Below, one piece after another: positions 9,909 to 22,759 of a stretch of DNA of 64,000 nt. The DNA comes from Hemibagrus wyckioides (taxonomy: Eukaryota; Chordata; Actinopteri; Siluriformes; Bagridae). The stretch covers positions 29,409,355-29,473,354 of the forward strand of contig NC_080715.1 of the NCBI RefSeq assembly GCF_019097595.1. Reading direction: 5' to 3'. The number at the start of each line of letters is the position of its first letter. Position 1 is the stretch's first letter. The position numbers and the translations under genes were made by a program. The notes beneath the pieces were generated by a model, which was not told the DNA's origin, searched no databases, and worked only from the letters and a program-made list of their open reading frames with translations.

Positions 9909-10524
9909 CTCATAATATAGGTATATCGTGAAATTCCAAGCATTAAATGAAATTCAAGTGATTTTGAATGAAAATAATGACTTATTCTCTTGAAATCAAA
10001 TAAAAAAATAATGTGATATTAGGTTCAAATAACTACATAGCACCTTTTTTCCTCCACAGCTTTCAGTTCAGTGGCTTCAACAAACAATTAAACCACAGGA
10101 GGAAATTAAATTCATAAAAGTCTGTTCAAATGTAGAATCTGAAATATTCTAATAAATATAATCATTTATATTATATATAATAATTTATATATAATTTAAA
10201 TTAATATCTAATTTATTGATGTAGTGGAGGAGATTTGAAGTTCTCAGTCTCCCTCCAACTGCAGTTTTGCAAACATCAGATGGATTTGTATGTTAATCAC
10301 AAGTTTTCAAACTGTATGATTGCCAGAGGAGACTCATTAATATTCATGAGCATGTCTCCTTTAGCTACAGTGCTTGTTCATCCATTAACTGCTGTGATCT
10401 TTGAGAGAAACTGGGTGATGTGGAAGCAATGGTGTACCTTGATGTTGGGTAAGAGTTAAAAACAAATGAGAATTACTGTTATAGTCTAACTGTGTATGAG
10501 CCATTTTTATATTTAAATAAATTG
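9909..10524. other. Unique AT-rich DNA
   Basis: Very AT-rich around 10130-10220. No gene or repeat recognised. Confidence 0.35.
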
Positions 10525-10836
10525 TAGAGGTCCTGGGTTCTCGCTCCCACTCACTGTGTGTGGAGATTGCATGTTCTCCCCGTGCATGGTGGCTTTCCTC
10601 CGAGTGCTCCGGTTTCCTCCCACAGTCCAAAGACATGCTTCTAGGCTGATTGGAGTCTCTAAATTGCCTGTAGTGTGTGATTGCGTGAGTGAATGAGAGT
10701 GTGTGCCCTGCGATGGGTTGGCACTCCATCCAAGGTGTATCCTGCCTTGATGCCTGATGACGCCTGAGATAGGCACAGGCTCCCCGTGACCCAAGGATAG
10801 ATTGGATAAGCGGTACAGATAATGAAATGAAAAAAA
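10525..10836 (+). repeat. V-SINE (DANA-like) copy
   Basis: The order is: a tRNA-like head remnant (gtcctgggttctcgctccc), the conserved core with gcatgttctccccgtgcat, ctccggtttcctcccacagt and ccaaagacatg, then the tail ggataagcggtacagataat. This matches the zebrafish DANA/V-SINE layout from memory. Two spurious reading frames lie on its minus strand. Confidence 0.75.
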
Positions 10837-10914
10837 AAATTAAGTGTAGAGATTTGTAGTATAGTACAAGCTGGAGATCAGGTTCGCCACAGCGAATCAT
10901 TTAGTCCATGTATT

Positions 10915-11030
10915 TTGATTAGGCACAGGCTTGGAATTAACTCTTCAGTGGCTGGGTTGGCAACCTTTCCAGGATTCGAACCCGGGCCGTAGCAATAAGA
11001 GCGCGGCCTCCTGCGGCTGGACCAATAGGA
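10915..11030 (-). repeat. tRNA-derived SINE head or tRNA pseudogene
   Basis: On the minus strand, 11014-11024 reads TGGTCCAGCCG, a perfect A-box. 10972-10982 reads GGTTCGAATCC, a perfect B-box, with spacing as in a tRNA. I could not fold a clean cloverleaf and the sequence continues into a SINE-like body, so this is a polymerase III-type retroposon rather than a working tRNA gene. Confidence 0.6.
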
Positions 11031-11220
11031 GGCTCCACAAGCTGTAAATTGTGATAGGAGGAAATTAATTGAACTACAATTAATACGGTTACTTGATCTC
11101 CCTAAAATATATCACACATATGTTGAAGACTACGTCATTTTTTTGGCCTAAAAAACACTAAAGCTAAGGAGAGCCAAGACAAACAGACGCTAAAAAGTTG
11201 TTAGACTCAAACAAACCATA

Positions 11221-11648
<428 letters not shown>

Positions 11649-11897
11649 TCTTGTCATTCCCTGACTGCATGCCACACTGAATAACCAATAATGCTCATCA
11701 ACAAGGATGAATGTAATTATTTTTTGGCCAGTGCTTAATTGTGATACAGCGGGTGTCTAATTAGTCTATAGTAGTTGGTGTAGTAACAAGATTAACGACT
11801 GAGTATTAAAGAGTTATGGCCCCTGGGTTTACACCACTAAATTATCTAGCTAACTTTACACTTTATTTCATTAGATGCATTGAAGGCCAAGCTCTGT

Positions 11898-11940
<43 letters not shown>

Positions 11941-12527
11941 CTGGCTCACAAATACCTTTCATTATCAGTAAGAACACATTTTGTGTGTTCAGGCATCTGG
12001 CTCAACATTTCAGTAAAAACACTCTCTAAACCTGATGTCTGGCATCGAAGTCCCATTCAGCTTTTTCCTCAAAGACCCTGATGGCTTCATATATAATTAA
12101 ACAGCCCCCCAGAAAACAAGAAGACACACAGTGTCATTAAGTCAAAGCACCGCTATTACACAGCAAGAGCCTTTTTACTGTGCGCACTCATCTCCACAAT
12201 AAACTCGTCGAAGCAGACTTCACACTGTGTCCCATCAGCACACGGTCATAAACATCATGCCCTCTAGAGGTCTCTATAAACTCAATGTCCTGGTTAGCCC
12301 CACTTCTTACTAATCACTTCCTGGTCTTTTAAATCTCATTGAAGGGTTCTAAGCTGCAGGGTGTCCAGGTAAGTGGCCAATAAAACGAGCCCAAATGGGA
12401 GACCAGTACAATAATCACACCTTTATTGTAAATCATTCATTTACTCAGGACTATTATTACCCAGGAGAATATTATTACATACATGCTTGTCTTTGTAATA
12501 TACTGTAAGCACTGTACTGATGAAGAA
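11649..12527. other. Unique DNA with an (AG)n microsatellite
   Basis: (AG)n at 11902-11936. The remainder is unremarkable, with no exon recognised. Confidence 0.4.
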
Positions 12528-12755
12528 GAAGCCTTTATTATCACATATACATTACAGCACAGTAAAATTCTTTTGTCACGTATCCCAAATTTGGAGGCTG
12601 GGGTCAGAGATGGGTCAGCCATAATACAGCATGGGGCCTTGCTCAGGATTCCAACAGGGGCAGCTTGGGAGTGCTAGAGCTTGAACCCTGATCTTTCCAA
12701 TCAACAACTCAGACCCTTAACCAGTGGAGCTACCACCACCACCCCCACAGAGCCT
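12528..12755 (-). repeat. tRNA-derived SINE, copy a
   Basis: In reverse it starts with a tRNA-like part (B-box-like gttcaagctc) and ends in attttactgtgctgtaatgt and aataaaggcttcttctt. The same body is present at 15627-15800, confirming a dispersed repeat. Confidence 0.65.
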
Positions 12756-13399
12756 GATTAACCTTAAAATACACAAAATGAAGATCAGCCAGAGTTGAAG
12801 TTAAACTCATGGCTTACACTGCTTTTACACTGTGTTTGCTGTGGTCTGATTCAGAGTGTGATTGTTTTCAGAATTGTTTTCAGATTCTATTGAAAAATGC
12901 ATTTATCCTATGACATCACAAACATGCATGCAAAACACAATGTATGATGATCTCACCTCATCTGTGTCCCGCAAAGTTCCCCTGGTACACATATTTTGTG
13001 GAAACTAATGATGTCACAATGTCATCTACGGCTAAAACTCATGCACAGGTTATTTTACTTCCTGTTCAAGTGCAGACTCAAGTACGAGTTATGTTTACAG
13101 TAATCATGACACAGTTCAAGTGCAACCGAACTTTCGCTTCCTGGTCCACATGACAAGTTTTACATAAATAGTTTTTGTTACGAACTAAACTGCCAGTGTG
13201 AAAGCTTCCTTAGAAAGCAAGCACATTACCAATGTGCCACAAGGAAGACTAAAATCAAAGGGGAGCTAGGATTAGTAGAACATGAGGCCTGACTGTTTTT
13301 TTGGAGCCTGAAGACCCCAGAGTGGTGCTAGGTTGATATGGTAAGGCCATCACTAGTGGTATCCTTAGTTGATCACCCATGATTAGCCTGGTCTTAAAT
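12756..13399. other. Unique DNA, nothing recognised
   Basis: No repeat family or exon seen. Confidence 0.35.
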
Positions 13400-14165
13400 G
13401 CAGGGCTGAAATTGCATCCTTGCAGAGTTTCATTGTCCTTTGTCTAAATATGACAAAGCAGTATGCAGGGCATGGGCTATGATATCATCATGGGATCTGT
13501 TATTAAACTGCAAGCATCTAGGTTCTTTGGTGAGGAGGAGCAAATAAAGTCCTTGCCGAGCCCTTTGGAGCAATTGAGCAATGCATGCTGGAGCTGATGT
13601 TTTGGGTATGGGGACAATACAGGGTTTTATGAGCCATGTAGAAACAAAGGGTAACACAAAGGACAGTTTGAAGATGGTGGTGACGTTGGACCGGGGCTAA
13701 TTGGTTGGTGCTTAAAGAAATATCCTTGGATTCAGTCTAGGCTTTCTGTATTCGCCCTCCTGAAGGCTCACTGTAGACGTTCTCCTGTGACAGCTGCAGA
13801 ATCTTTCATGGACAAACTCCATTCCACTGCTTTAGTTTGGTGGCTAGTGCTAGACCAATCACTAACGCTAGTGCACTCAGCTTCAAAGCACGTAGATTAA
13901 ATCTTCTTCCAGAGAGATATCAGCCTCTAACACGTGTGGAGTCGGTTTCTTACAGTCCTTGATTGTTCTCAGTCCTCGCCACATGCTCCGGGTGTCATGT
14001 TGTTGGAATTGAAACTCTTATCCCTGTAGTCTCCTTCACAGCCCTCCTCAGCGAATAGGATGCCTTCATGTACTCATCCATGTTCCCGGAAATGAGTGCA
14101 GGGTTGTAGACAGCTGTGCGTGCCTTGAGTGCGTCGTGAACTGCCCTGAGCCTCTTGGCTTTTCA
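13400..14165 (-). pseudogene. CR1/L2/Rex1-type LINE ORF2 fragment
   Basis: On the minus strand, from high to low coordinates: ALKARTAVYNPALISGNMDE then YMKASYSLRRAVKETTG (the linker region before the reverse transcriptase), a MWRGLRTIKDCKKPT block, and further on LQFNNRSHDDIIAHALHTAL followed by SYLDKG, a decayed version of the RT segment that carries LQFAYR and DDAI. Several frames are used and stops interrupt it, so it is a dead fragment with neither LINE end. Confidence 0.65.
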
Positions 14166-14344
14166 TAAAAAACGCCGCTTTCACAAATTGGATTTTTGCC
14201 TGGGACTTGCAATAAAAGCCGCTGCTTATGAATCCACACAAATATGCTAAGTCTGTTCCAAAAACTGTCCCAAATATGAGGCTGGAACAGTCTGAAATAT
14301 TCTCAGCATGATAACTATATACTGTAATAACCAAGAATATATAC

Positions 14345-14590
14345 TATATGGTGCCTTGCTTAAGTATTCACACCCTTAAGCCTTTGCAGTGTTATAAATT
14401 GAAATATGATTAATTAATTAATGTTATATGTAAAGCTGTACATATGTATGTAACTCTCTAAATAGTACTGGAGCAACCAAGCCCAAAAGTTTACAAGAGA
14501 CCAGTGTGGTCCTACCACCACCATGCTTTACTGTGAGGCTGCTGTTCATTCGGTAATGATTGTTGGTATGGTATGCTCTTCAAAACTAGG
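14345..14590 (-). mobile_element. Degenerate Tc1-like relic
   Basis: It opens with tggtgccttgcttaagtatt, close to the terminal repeat of a fish Tc1 family, and contains accaccatgctttactgtga, a motif of transposases in that family read in reverse. The rest has decayed. Confidence 0.4.
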
Positions 14591-14682
14591 CATGCTTTTG
14601 GAGGGGAAAAAAAAAACAAATAGAATAAACAAGAAAAAATATATATACAGTAAATAGAAGAATCTGTAGCCTGACCCAAATA

Positions 14683-15258
14683 CAGTGGAACCTCGGCATA
14701 TGAATGCCCTCCCTTATGTTTTTTTGCCTAATTTTGCATTGGCATACGAAACATTTTCAATGTAAAAACTAACCAAATGGAACCAAACACTGGCTAAGTC
14801 GCGTGTACGACAAGGAGCCATTCAAAACTTGTTTGCATCAGTGGAAAGCCAAAGCGAGTTTACGAATTTTACAAAAAAAAATTTCAGTCAGTGAAAGATG
14901 TTTAGAAAGGGTCAACCAACAATACCAACGTTGCCTTCAGCTAAGTGACAAGCTAAGTGATTTTTGGAGCGTTTTTGTTGACAGATTGGTGGCGTGGGTG
15001 GTGTGATCTATTTTTAACCCAAGCTTGGTGGCACGACTTCCTGTGAGGACCCTTGACATGAAATGCTTGGCTTGGGTCAGTTCTTTGTAAGCAGCCATAC
15101 AGTTTACATACGCTTCGTATTGGTAATATTGATAATATATTTGGGTGGCTGGAGCGGTTTATCTGCATTTACATTATTTCTTATGGGAAAATTTGTTTTG
15201 CAAATTTGCAAGGACTCACCTCCAGAACCAATTAAATTCATATGTCAAGGTTCCACTG
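14683..15258 (+). mobile_element. pogo/Tc2-like non-autonomous element, copy 1
   Basis: Ends CAGTGGAACCTCGGCATA and ...GGTTCCACTG, flanked by TA on both sides (14681-14682, 15259-15260). The TA target and CAGTGGAACCTCGG tip are typical of pogo/Tc2-type (Zombi-like) transposons. No transposase. Two further copies lie at 30184 and 36675, with the same internal sequence. Confidence 0.8.
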
Positions 15259-15626
15259 TATATGAGATGTGATATCTGTCGGCTATGGGTACAGAATGAG
15301 GTATGGGACATATGGTATACATGGGACTTTTTTTAAAAAAAATTTAAAAGGATGCAGTGACTGTATATGTTCTGTACGCTGATCCTGTGTCAGAACAGTG
15401 GAAATGTCATGCAGTGCAGAAACTCCTTGAAGAGATCGATTAATGAACACATTTATAATTAAACAGTATCGATCTAGGGGGAAAAAGGGCCTCAAGTAGC
15501 CTTGTGTTTGAGTCACTAAGCTTGTCGTGCACTTTAATAAAAGGAAACTGGAGGAACTTCATACTTACCTTAAAGTGGTTCCGCCTCAAGGTGCAATATG
15601 ATGCCAGTCCCATCCATCTAGAAGAC

Positions 15627-15800
15627 GAGGAAGAAGCCTTTATTTGTCACATGTACATTACAGCACACTGAAATACTTTTCTTCACATATCCCAGCTTAG
15701 GAAATTGGATTCAGAGTGCCAGGTCAGCCATGATACAGTGTCCCTGGAGCAGAGAAGGTTAAAGGCTTTGATCAAGGGCCCAACAGTGGCATGATGTAAG
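15627..15800 (-). repeat. tRNA-derived SINE, copy b
   Basis: Same tail (gaagaagcctttatttgtca on the plus strand) and body as the copy at 12528, including gggcccaacagtggcat. The head is lost. Confidence 0.65.
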
Positions 15801-15839
15801 ATTTGCTTCATTAGTTCTGAAGAAACATGCATGTGCTGT

Positions 15840-16025
15840 AGAGACCTGAAACCTCTGACCTCATTGGACCACAGAACCACCACTAGCTGGATGTTGTTCT
15901 TGTTTTTGTTTTTTTTAATCACACCATTCCTGTAAACCCTAGAGACTGTTGTGTGTAGAAATCCCAAGAGATCAGCTGTTTCTGAAATACACAAACCAGT
16001 GCATCAGTAATCCAATGCCACAGTC
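15840..16025 (-). pseudogene. Tc1-like transposase N-terminal fragment
   Basis: The minus strand reads ISETADLLGFLHTTVSRVYR, the helix-turn-helix of a fish Tc1 family, followed by a low-complexity lysine/asparagine run from an inserted T-tract. The same family supplies the fragment at 48795-49312. Confidence 0.65.
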
Positions 16026-17217
16026 ACCACTGATGTGAATGAATTTAAGCATTGTGTATGATATAAAAAGGAAATATTATATACATGATTCTGACTCAGG
16101 GAAGTGTTTTTTTTATAAGCGGTATAGCTGCTACACTTTTTATAAACATGACAATGTCACTTTAGAACTTAGATATAGGTATAATTTTAATCAGATTCCC
16201 ACATCCACATATTGTTACATCTCTCTTCAAAGGAGAAAGAAGGAATTTATGGAATTGTGGTAGTCACCATGAGTGATGAACTGCGCCTGATGGAGCCAAG
16301 CTCTTTTTCAAGCCCCCCTATGTGCAAACTTATCGATCTTGAAGAGCAATCGCCGAAGCAATCAGAGATCAAATGCTGCGTCGCCTTTCATGCCCCCTGA
16401 TGAGTATTTGAGGAGTGCTCTTCGAGAGACTGTTCTTTGTTGAACAACAAACATTTCTTGATTATTTTAAGTCCTCTAGCGGCCTTTCAGCTCGGCAGAA
16501 CCGTTTGAACAAGGCATTTGAAAAGGAATTGTTTTTAATTCCGAGATGTGAATGTGTATGGAGGCATTTAACAGCTCTCACACTTGAATAAAGTAATTAG
16601 ATAGAAGAATAAGCTCTATGTGCTATTATAATGAATTGCGTTGCGGGTAATTATTACACAAGATCTCATACTAGTCTAATCTCTCAGTAAGACCTTGCTT
16701 ATTTATCTTATTTAACTGCTGAATTAAAGACACACATAGATCCATTCTATGCGAGAGTGTGAGTTTAATTTGTTTTCCAAAATCACCAACCTCATCATCA
16801 TGAGAATCAGGTACTAATGGATTTCCGTGTTATATGGTTTTAAGTCCTTGACGCAAAAGGCCTGTCTGAAGCTAGAGAATGAGACAAATGATTTATCCTG
16901 TTCGGCTGGTGTGTCTGATATCTTCATCTGAAAGCGCTCACGTGCGACGGCGATCTCGAGAAATCACAATGCGTGTAATAAGATAACAAGCATGTCGTAC
17001 GTGCTGGGCTGCTTGGGGAAGTCTACGAGAAGGAAAATATAGTCTGCATTAATTTTATGGAAAGATGTTAGAAGTTCTTTTGTATATTCAAAGACAGGAT
17101 CAGAGCAAGTTTTTGCTCTTTTCAAGGTCAAATGCATTAACTATATCAGCTGTTATATTAACAGGCACTGTGTATTGTGGTATGTTCGAGGTGGACTGAT
17201 GAGGTATTGTTGATATA
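16026..17217. other. Unique region, possible conserved non-coding DNA
   Basis: About 1.2 kb free of recognised repeats, with balanced composition and many homeodomain-like TAATTA/ATTA cores (16590-16740). There is no convincing exon; an open stretch around 16270-16400 lacks splice support. Conservation cannot be judged from one sequence. Confidence 0.3.
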
Positions 17218-17695
17218 CACCAATCAGGCATAACATTATGACCACCTGCCTAATATTGTGTTGGTCCCCCTTTTGCTGCCAAAACAGCCCTGACCCGTTG
17301 AGGCATGGACTACACTAGATCCCTGAAGGTGTGCTGTGGTATCTGGCACCAAGATGTTAGCAGCAGATCTTTTAAGTCCGGAGTTGCTCCACCTCACAAC
17401 TTACAGGACTTAAAGGATACTTACAGGACTTAAAGGATACTTATTATAGATACTGACCACTGTAGACCGGTAACACCCCAAAAGAGCTGCAGTTTTGGAG
17501 ATGCTCTGATCCAGTCGTCAAACTCGCTCAAATCCTTACGCTTGCCCATTTTTCCTGCTTCTAACATCAACTTTGAGGACAAAATGTTCACTTCCTGCCT
17601 AATATATCCCACCCACTAACAGGTGCCATGATGAGGAGATCATCAGTCTTATTCACTTCACCTGTCAGTGCTCAGAATGTTATGTCTGATCAGTG
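17218..17695 (-). mobile_element. Tc1-like element, internally deleted with hairpin junction (D-x36-E family, copy 4)
   Basis: Both ends are present with TA flanks (17216-17217, 17696-17697). The catalytic domain is deleted. At the junction, atcttttaagtcc (17367-17379) is followed by its inverse ggacttaaaggat (17406-17418). A 20-bp unit is directly duplicated at 17401-17420 and 17421-17440. A similar inverted junction occurs in the copy at 24953. Confidence 0.85.
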
Positions 17696-17743
17696 TATAT
17701 CTCCATACGGATTATACTTGTGGCTTTGTTATCATTATATGTA

Positions 17744-17745
<2 letters not shown>

Positions 17746-17791
<46 letters not shown>
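17746..17791. repeat. (TA)n microsatellite
   Basis: About 22 TA units. Confidence 0.95.
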
Positions 17792-17798
<7 letters not shown>

Positions 17799-20345
17799 GT
17801 TCATCAGTAAAGGATCATAACTACATATAAATAGTAGTGAATAAATTATGTGCTTTAAAATGACTAACAGAATAATAGAGTATGATTAAATGCTTTGGGA
17901 ATTCGCCTGGACTGGAAATACCATGGCAGAGTAATAAGCTCTATTTCTTGGTTTGGACAATTTCAATTTCAGGGAAGCACAAAGTGATATGGAACAAAGA
18001 GACGATGATCTCCCTTACCATCTGCTAGGGAAAAAAAAAACAAACGGGAACTAATCTCTTGGCCTCCAGCGATTTCAGGCCTGGGATCTCCAGGGCCACC
18101 GCATCCACAGGCAGATGCTCCAACCATAAACGGCACCATCTGATTCAATTTATGTGTATGAGCTAATTAGATACAGTGAATCAAAGAGTCACACTTTGTT
18201 GAAACAAATAGAGCTTGAAAAGCTCAAAATCTCAGCCTAGATGGATCCAAATTGCAGAGGGTCTGTGACAATACAGTGTCCCACACCCAGATGGATGCAG
18301 TGAAATGATGCTGATAAAGAAATCTGGGAAGTTATAGCAGGCTAGCAAAGCTCAAACCCGCTAGTGATTCATTCCCTGTCTCCGTCTAAAAGGAAAAGTT
18401 TTGGATGTTTCTTTAACTTCTCAATGTATATGAAATACACTGGATATTGATAATTAGAGATGGATACAGAACAGAGGTACTGATGTGAAGATCTGCACAT
18501 CCACTGTCGAGCACTTGGTGTCAGCATTGCTTTGCATTGATGTTTGAAATTGCCAGCCTTTTGCATAAAATCTATCTGAGAAAGGTTACAGATTCCAGCT
18601 AGATCACTGGCTTAAAGAAGAAAAAAAAACCTCCTACGTGTTTGAAACATTACAGTACAGTAGTCTGTGTAGGGGATTCGGGTCTAATAGATTCTACATG
18701 AAGATGCTTGACCTTGTTGGAAGTTCATGTGCTCAATTTATTGACTGACACTACGGGTTGATGGCTCACGTTCCACCTACAAACCAATACACCCACACAC
18801 TCTCTGTCTCTCTCTTACACACACACAACCCTCTTATTCCCTCCATACATTATCTCCTAGAACACCCACTCAGACTCCAGTTCAGGCGGATAAACATGAA
18901 GGTAGTAAACAAAGTCTTGTTTTGTAAAAAGCTTCAGAAGTGCTCCTGAAGCTGTATGAGGTGAAAACCCTCGCTTTGTTTATGCGTTTTAGACTTTTAG
19001 CATACAACAAATGCAGAAACACACTTCATCTCCAGTCCTGCAGGGGGCGACATTACTAATAAACATATATATATATATATATTTGCTTACTCTCATTCAT
19101 GGACGAGATCAGTTATGTGACATGTTTGCTAAGCATGGATAGTTAGCATATGTGACATTCTAAATAATGTATCTGTGTGCATCATGCATGACTCTTCATT
19201 TTTCAGCATAATTACATCATACTGTTTAACAAAGCCCAGTAAACATTGTCTAGGCAAAAATATCTGCCAAAGGACACGACCTTCGTCAGCCAAGCCTGTA
19301 GGAAAAGGAACAGACCGCTTCCCCTCTGGGTGAGAAGACAGGAGCCAGAGGGTGCTGGGTAAACGTTATCTTTTTTTTATTTTTTTTTCTCACACTAGCT
19401 TGATATTCAGCTCTCATCTCCTCCTGCGGTGTTGAGTGTGTGAGTAATGAACCTTTGCCGGTTCCAGACCTGTTTCTACAGCTGGAGGAGCGCCGGGGGG
19501 CCGTCGATGTGTCATTATGGATTTTTTGACACAATGCGTGTTAGCTTTGCCTCCTCCAAATGAAAAATTCCCGGCTTCCTAGAAAATCAAGCTTAGCCCA
19601 TGTAATAATACCCGGGTATGTGCTCTGTAATAAGCGCAAGTTTTATGACAAAGGGGATTTAAATGATATATGACAGTTGCAAACGGCCCACTTAAGGAAA
19701 GAAATAAATCCAACCCTACGCAAGCTGTGTCTGGACGTCTCCGTGCATGTGGCTTCCTGACTAATGTGATGTGAGCCGCAGTCGGTCTTCGTTTTCGAGC
19801 GGATGCATTTTTCTTGGCTGGAGTTTTCCAGGAGGCTTTGGCTACTTCAAAGAAGCTTCGAATTCTTTTATATTTTTCAGATTTGTTCATGAGATGGTTC
19901 ATGAGCAGTATTATTGGGCTATTTGCTTAATGTTGGGTTTTTCCTAGATTCTTTCAGAAGGTAAAATACCACAGTATTTGTTCGCTTGAGGCTTTTTACA
20001 GGAATAAAAAAGTTGCATTTTGCCTATTTAAAAGTATATGGAAAAGACATCGATGTCCGTACTCATAAATCATGCAAGAGTTATGATACACCTACTGCCA
20101 CGTATTATTCTCTTCTCAGAATTGTATGGTTCAGAGAAAAAAAAGAAAGAAAGTTTGCTTAGAACATTGGCAGTGAGAGTCAAATTGCAAATTTCCATTT
20201 AAACAATAGACTACTGTATAAATGGAGGTACAGGAAGAGCTTGAAATGATTCTTTTTGATGATATTCTTAAGTTATTTTTTTTTATTTAATTTAATTTTA
20301 ATTTTTTCTTTTCTTTTCTCAGTTAGCATTTCCTATGCTGTGGTC
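17792..20345. other. Unique DNA, no gene recognised
   Basis: Short TA run at 19062-19082. Around 19480-19900 the sequence is GC-richer and non-repetitive and carries a 107-codon minus-strand frame (19579-19902) without family resemblance or splice support. It may be regulatory; no proof here. Confidence 0.3.
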
Positions 20346-20388
<43 letters not shown>

Positions 20389-20390
20389 AT
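20346..20390. repeat. (AAAT)n microsatellite
   Basis: About eleven AAAT units. Confidence 0.95.
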
Positions 20391-20904
20391 GAGGCACGAC
20401 ACTAACCTTAGTCTGATTGTGTCATGAGATTGAATCTTCCAGGAATTTTGTGTCCAAATGGATTTCTGCTTAAACGTAAACACATCTTATGTGAATTCAG
20501 GATTTTGTTTTTTTAAAATGCAATACACAATAAAATTACATAACCATACATTATACATCAGACAGCACAACTACATGGCAGTTGAATATGTAGGGGTTTT
20601 TTTGCATTTATTGATTCTGGTTATTTTAAATTAATTTTGTTTTCCTTACTTAACATGCTAGTTCAATAGGTCAGGGTCATTGAATACCATCAAGTTCAAC
20701 CCTGTTAGGGGAGTTTAGTCCTGTGAGAGAGGAAAACATATTTTTCAGAAGAATAAAAAAGAAAAAAGGAAGAAAGAAAACATTTTTTAGAAGATTGAAT
20801 AAGTGCTAATTTCAGTACATGGCCAACAACTAGATCTTTAATCTGCCAGTGACTCAGCTATTCAGACAAAATAATTTCCCCAGCAGGAAAGTTTTTTTCA
20901 GTGC

Positions 20905-21175
20905 TACATCAGCACTTCTGTGGGATCAAACCAGAAGGGCTAGCCTTCGCTTCCCATGCACATCATGCCCCAGCTGCCCATGTCCATCCACTGCATACCG
21001 GGATCACCCCCACAGGACCTGCTGTTTTGGAGATGCTCTGATGCAGTCGTCTAGCCGTCACAATTTGCAACACTCGCACATTGCTTCACAACTATGAGAA
21101 CTGACTGTTCAGATGCTGCCTAACATATCCCACCATATCACCTGTCAGTGGTTTTAATGCAATGAATGAGTAGTA
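20905..21175 (-). mobile_element. Tc1-like relic, 5' part
   Basis: Contains reverse-oriented blocks shared with the D-x36-E family: gttttggagatgctctgatg, agtcgtctagccgtcacaat, cctaacatatcccacc and cacctgtcagtgg. They are clearly more diverged than the other copies and no full terminal repeat remains. Confidence 0.65.
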
Positions 21176-21393
21176 TATCATGTGAGGGTCTGGTTGAGTC
21201 ATGATGGAGGCTCCAAGGAAGCACTGTATAGAGCAGGGAGTGATAAGTGGGTGTTTTTTTCCTTGTATGTGAGCATAAGAGTAATTTTATTATTATAATA
21301 ATATTTTTTTATTTAACTGCTCAGCAATCATATTGCATTTTAGTGGTTAATGTTGGAACCTTTCCATCCATCCATAAATCCATCCATCCTTAA

Positions 21394-21394
<1 letters not shown>
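21176..21394. other. Unique AT-rich DNA
   Basis: Nothing recognised. Confidence 0.4.
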
Positions 21395-21492
<98 letters not shown>

Positions 21493-21650
21493 CATCCATC
21501 CATGCAGCTATCCATGCATCAATCCTTCCATCCATCCATCCATCCATGCATCCATCTTTCAAGTTATCCGTCCATTGGTCCATTGGTCCATTGGTCCATC
21601 GGTCCATCCATCCATCCATCCATCCATCCATCCATCCATCCAGCTATATC
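21395..21650. repeat. Compound (TCTA)n / (CATC)n microsatellite
   Basis: TCTA units fill 21395-21491. They are followed by CATC-type units to about 21650, with a short ccattggt block at about 21573-21600. Confidence 0.95.
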
Positions 21651-22012
21651 TCTTATATCATGTGAGGTGAAGCAGTAGCTTGTGACTATAGACTTTATCA
21701 TGCAGGCCAACATAACTAAAGACACAGCCTTAAACAAAACCTTGAAAGCCTATCACACTTGACTTGCTCTATAGTCTACTGTCTAGTGTATTTTTAGAGC
21801 AACCTGTAATAGTCAGTTGAGAGTAAACAGTCATCCAGCATACAGTGCAGCATCATTTGAGGTTTTAGACATCAGCTGTGTCCGAGGTTATCATTAACCA
21901 GGGTTGACTGGTTTTTGTGAAGTTTCCAACCCAAGTACATTTAAAAAAACACACAGAATATCTGACACAACCCACAAAATGTAGACATTGGGAAAGGAAG
22001 GTATGTTCCTTC

Positions 22013-22064
22013 CTCTTCTTCTTCTTCTTCTTCTTCTTCTTCTTCTTCTTCTTCTTCTTCTTCT
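22013..22064. repeat. (CTT)n microsatellite
   Basis: About 17 CTT units; a polypurine-polypyrimidine tract able to form triplex DNA. Confidence 0.95.
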
Positions 22065-22624
22065 CAGCCTTTTCAATCGGGAAACAAGAATTTGACACAT
22101 ATTGTTGAAGTACAGACATTATCCACTCTACAAGCCCTAGTTCCCTCTATTATATTGTATACAATATAAATGAATCTGTGCATTACAGACATGCTGCCAG
22201 TTTGTGGAAATTCAAGTCAGGCAACCCTGTTATTACTGGTCATGTCCAGGGCTCTTCCACCACCAAGAATGTTTACAGTGAGAGCATGGGACAGGAACAA
22301 TCCTGCCCTGGATGTCTATTAGCTGTTTTGACCATTAGGTTGAATAATAACTCTATCGACGCTGGGGTAAAGAATTGTTGTTAAAGGATAGGTGCAATAT
22401 TATCAGATCAATACTGGATAATATCTGTCGAACAACAACATTGTGGTTTTTCATTCAAAAGATGTAATTAGCATTAAATATACCATTTGATGTAGTGGAC
22501 CCCAAAAGATTCAGAAACACATTTGATCTGCACGACTTTCTAGCACAATCAGCTAACAGCAGAATATTTAAGAAAAAAAAATACATCTATATATATATAT
22601 ATGACTCATGAGTCACACCATAAA
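22065..22624. other. Unique DNA
   Basis: No repeat or gene recognised; an open frame at 22178-22384 has no supporting feature. Confidence 0.35.
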
Positions 22625-22667
22625 TCCATCCATCCATCCATCCATCCATTCATCCATCCATCCACAG

Positions 22668-22759
<92 letters not shown>
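22625..22759. repeat. Compound (CATC)n / (TCTA)n microsatellite
   Basis: CATC-type 22625-22663, then TCTA 22669-22759: the same two motifs in the opposite order to the locus at 21395. Confidence 0.95.

Noticed and set aside
10385..10900. 171-codon minus-strand open frame
   Set aside because: It is antisense translation of a V-SINE.
10915..11030. Functional tRNA gene
   Set aside because: A- and B-boxes are perfect, but I could not build a cloverleaf with paired acceptor ends and the sequence continues as a SINE.
16212..16400. Possible exon in the unique block (MSDELRLMEP frame)
   Set aside because: No acceptor or donor in suitable positions and no family resemblance.
21350..21670. Open frames made of YLSI, YIYI, poly-Ile or poly-Arg repeats here and at 22601, 25327, 25409, 26298, 34044, 34238, 59391 and 59579
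   Set aside because: They are translations of microsatellites.
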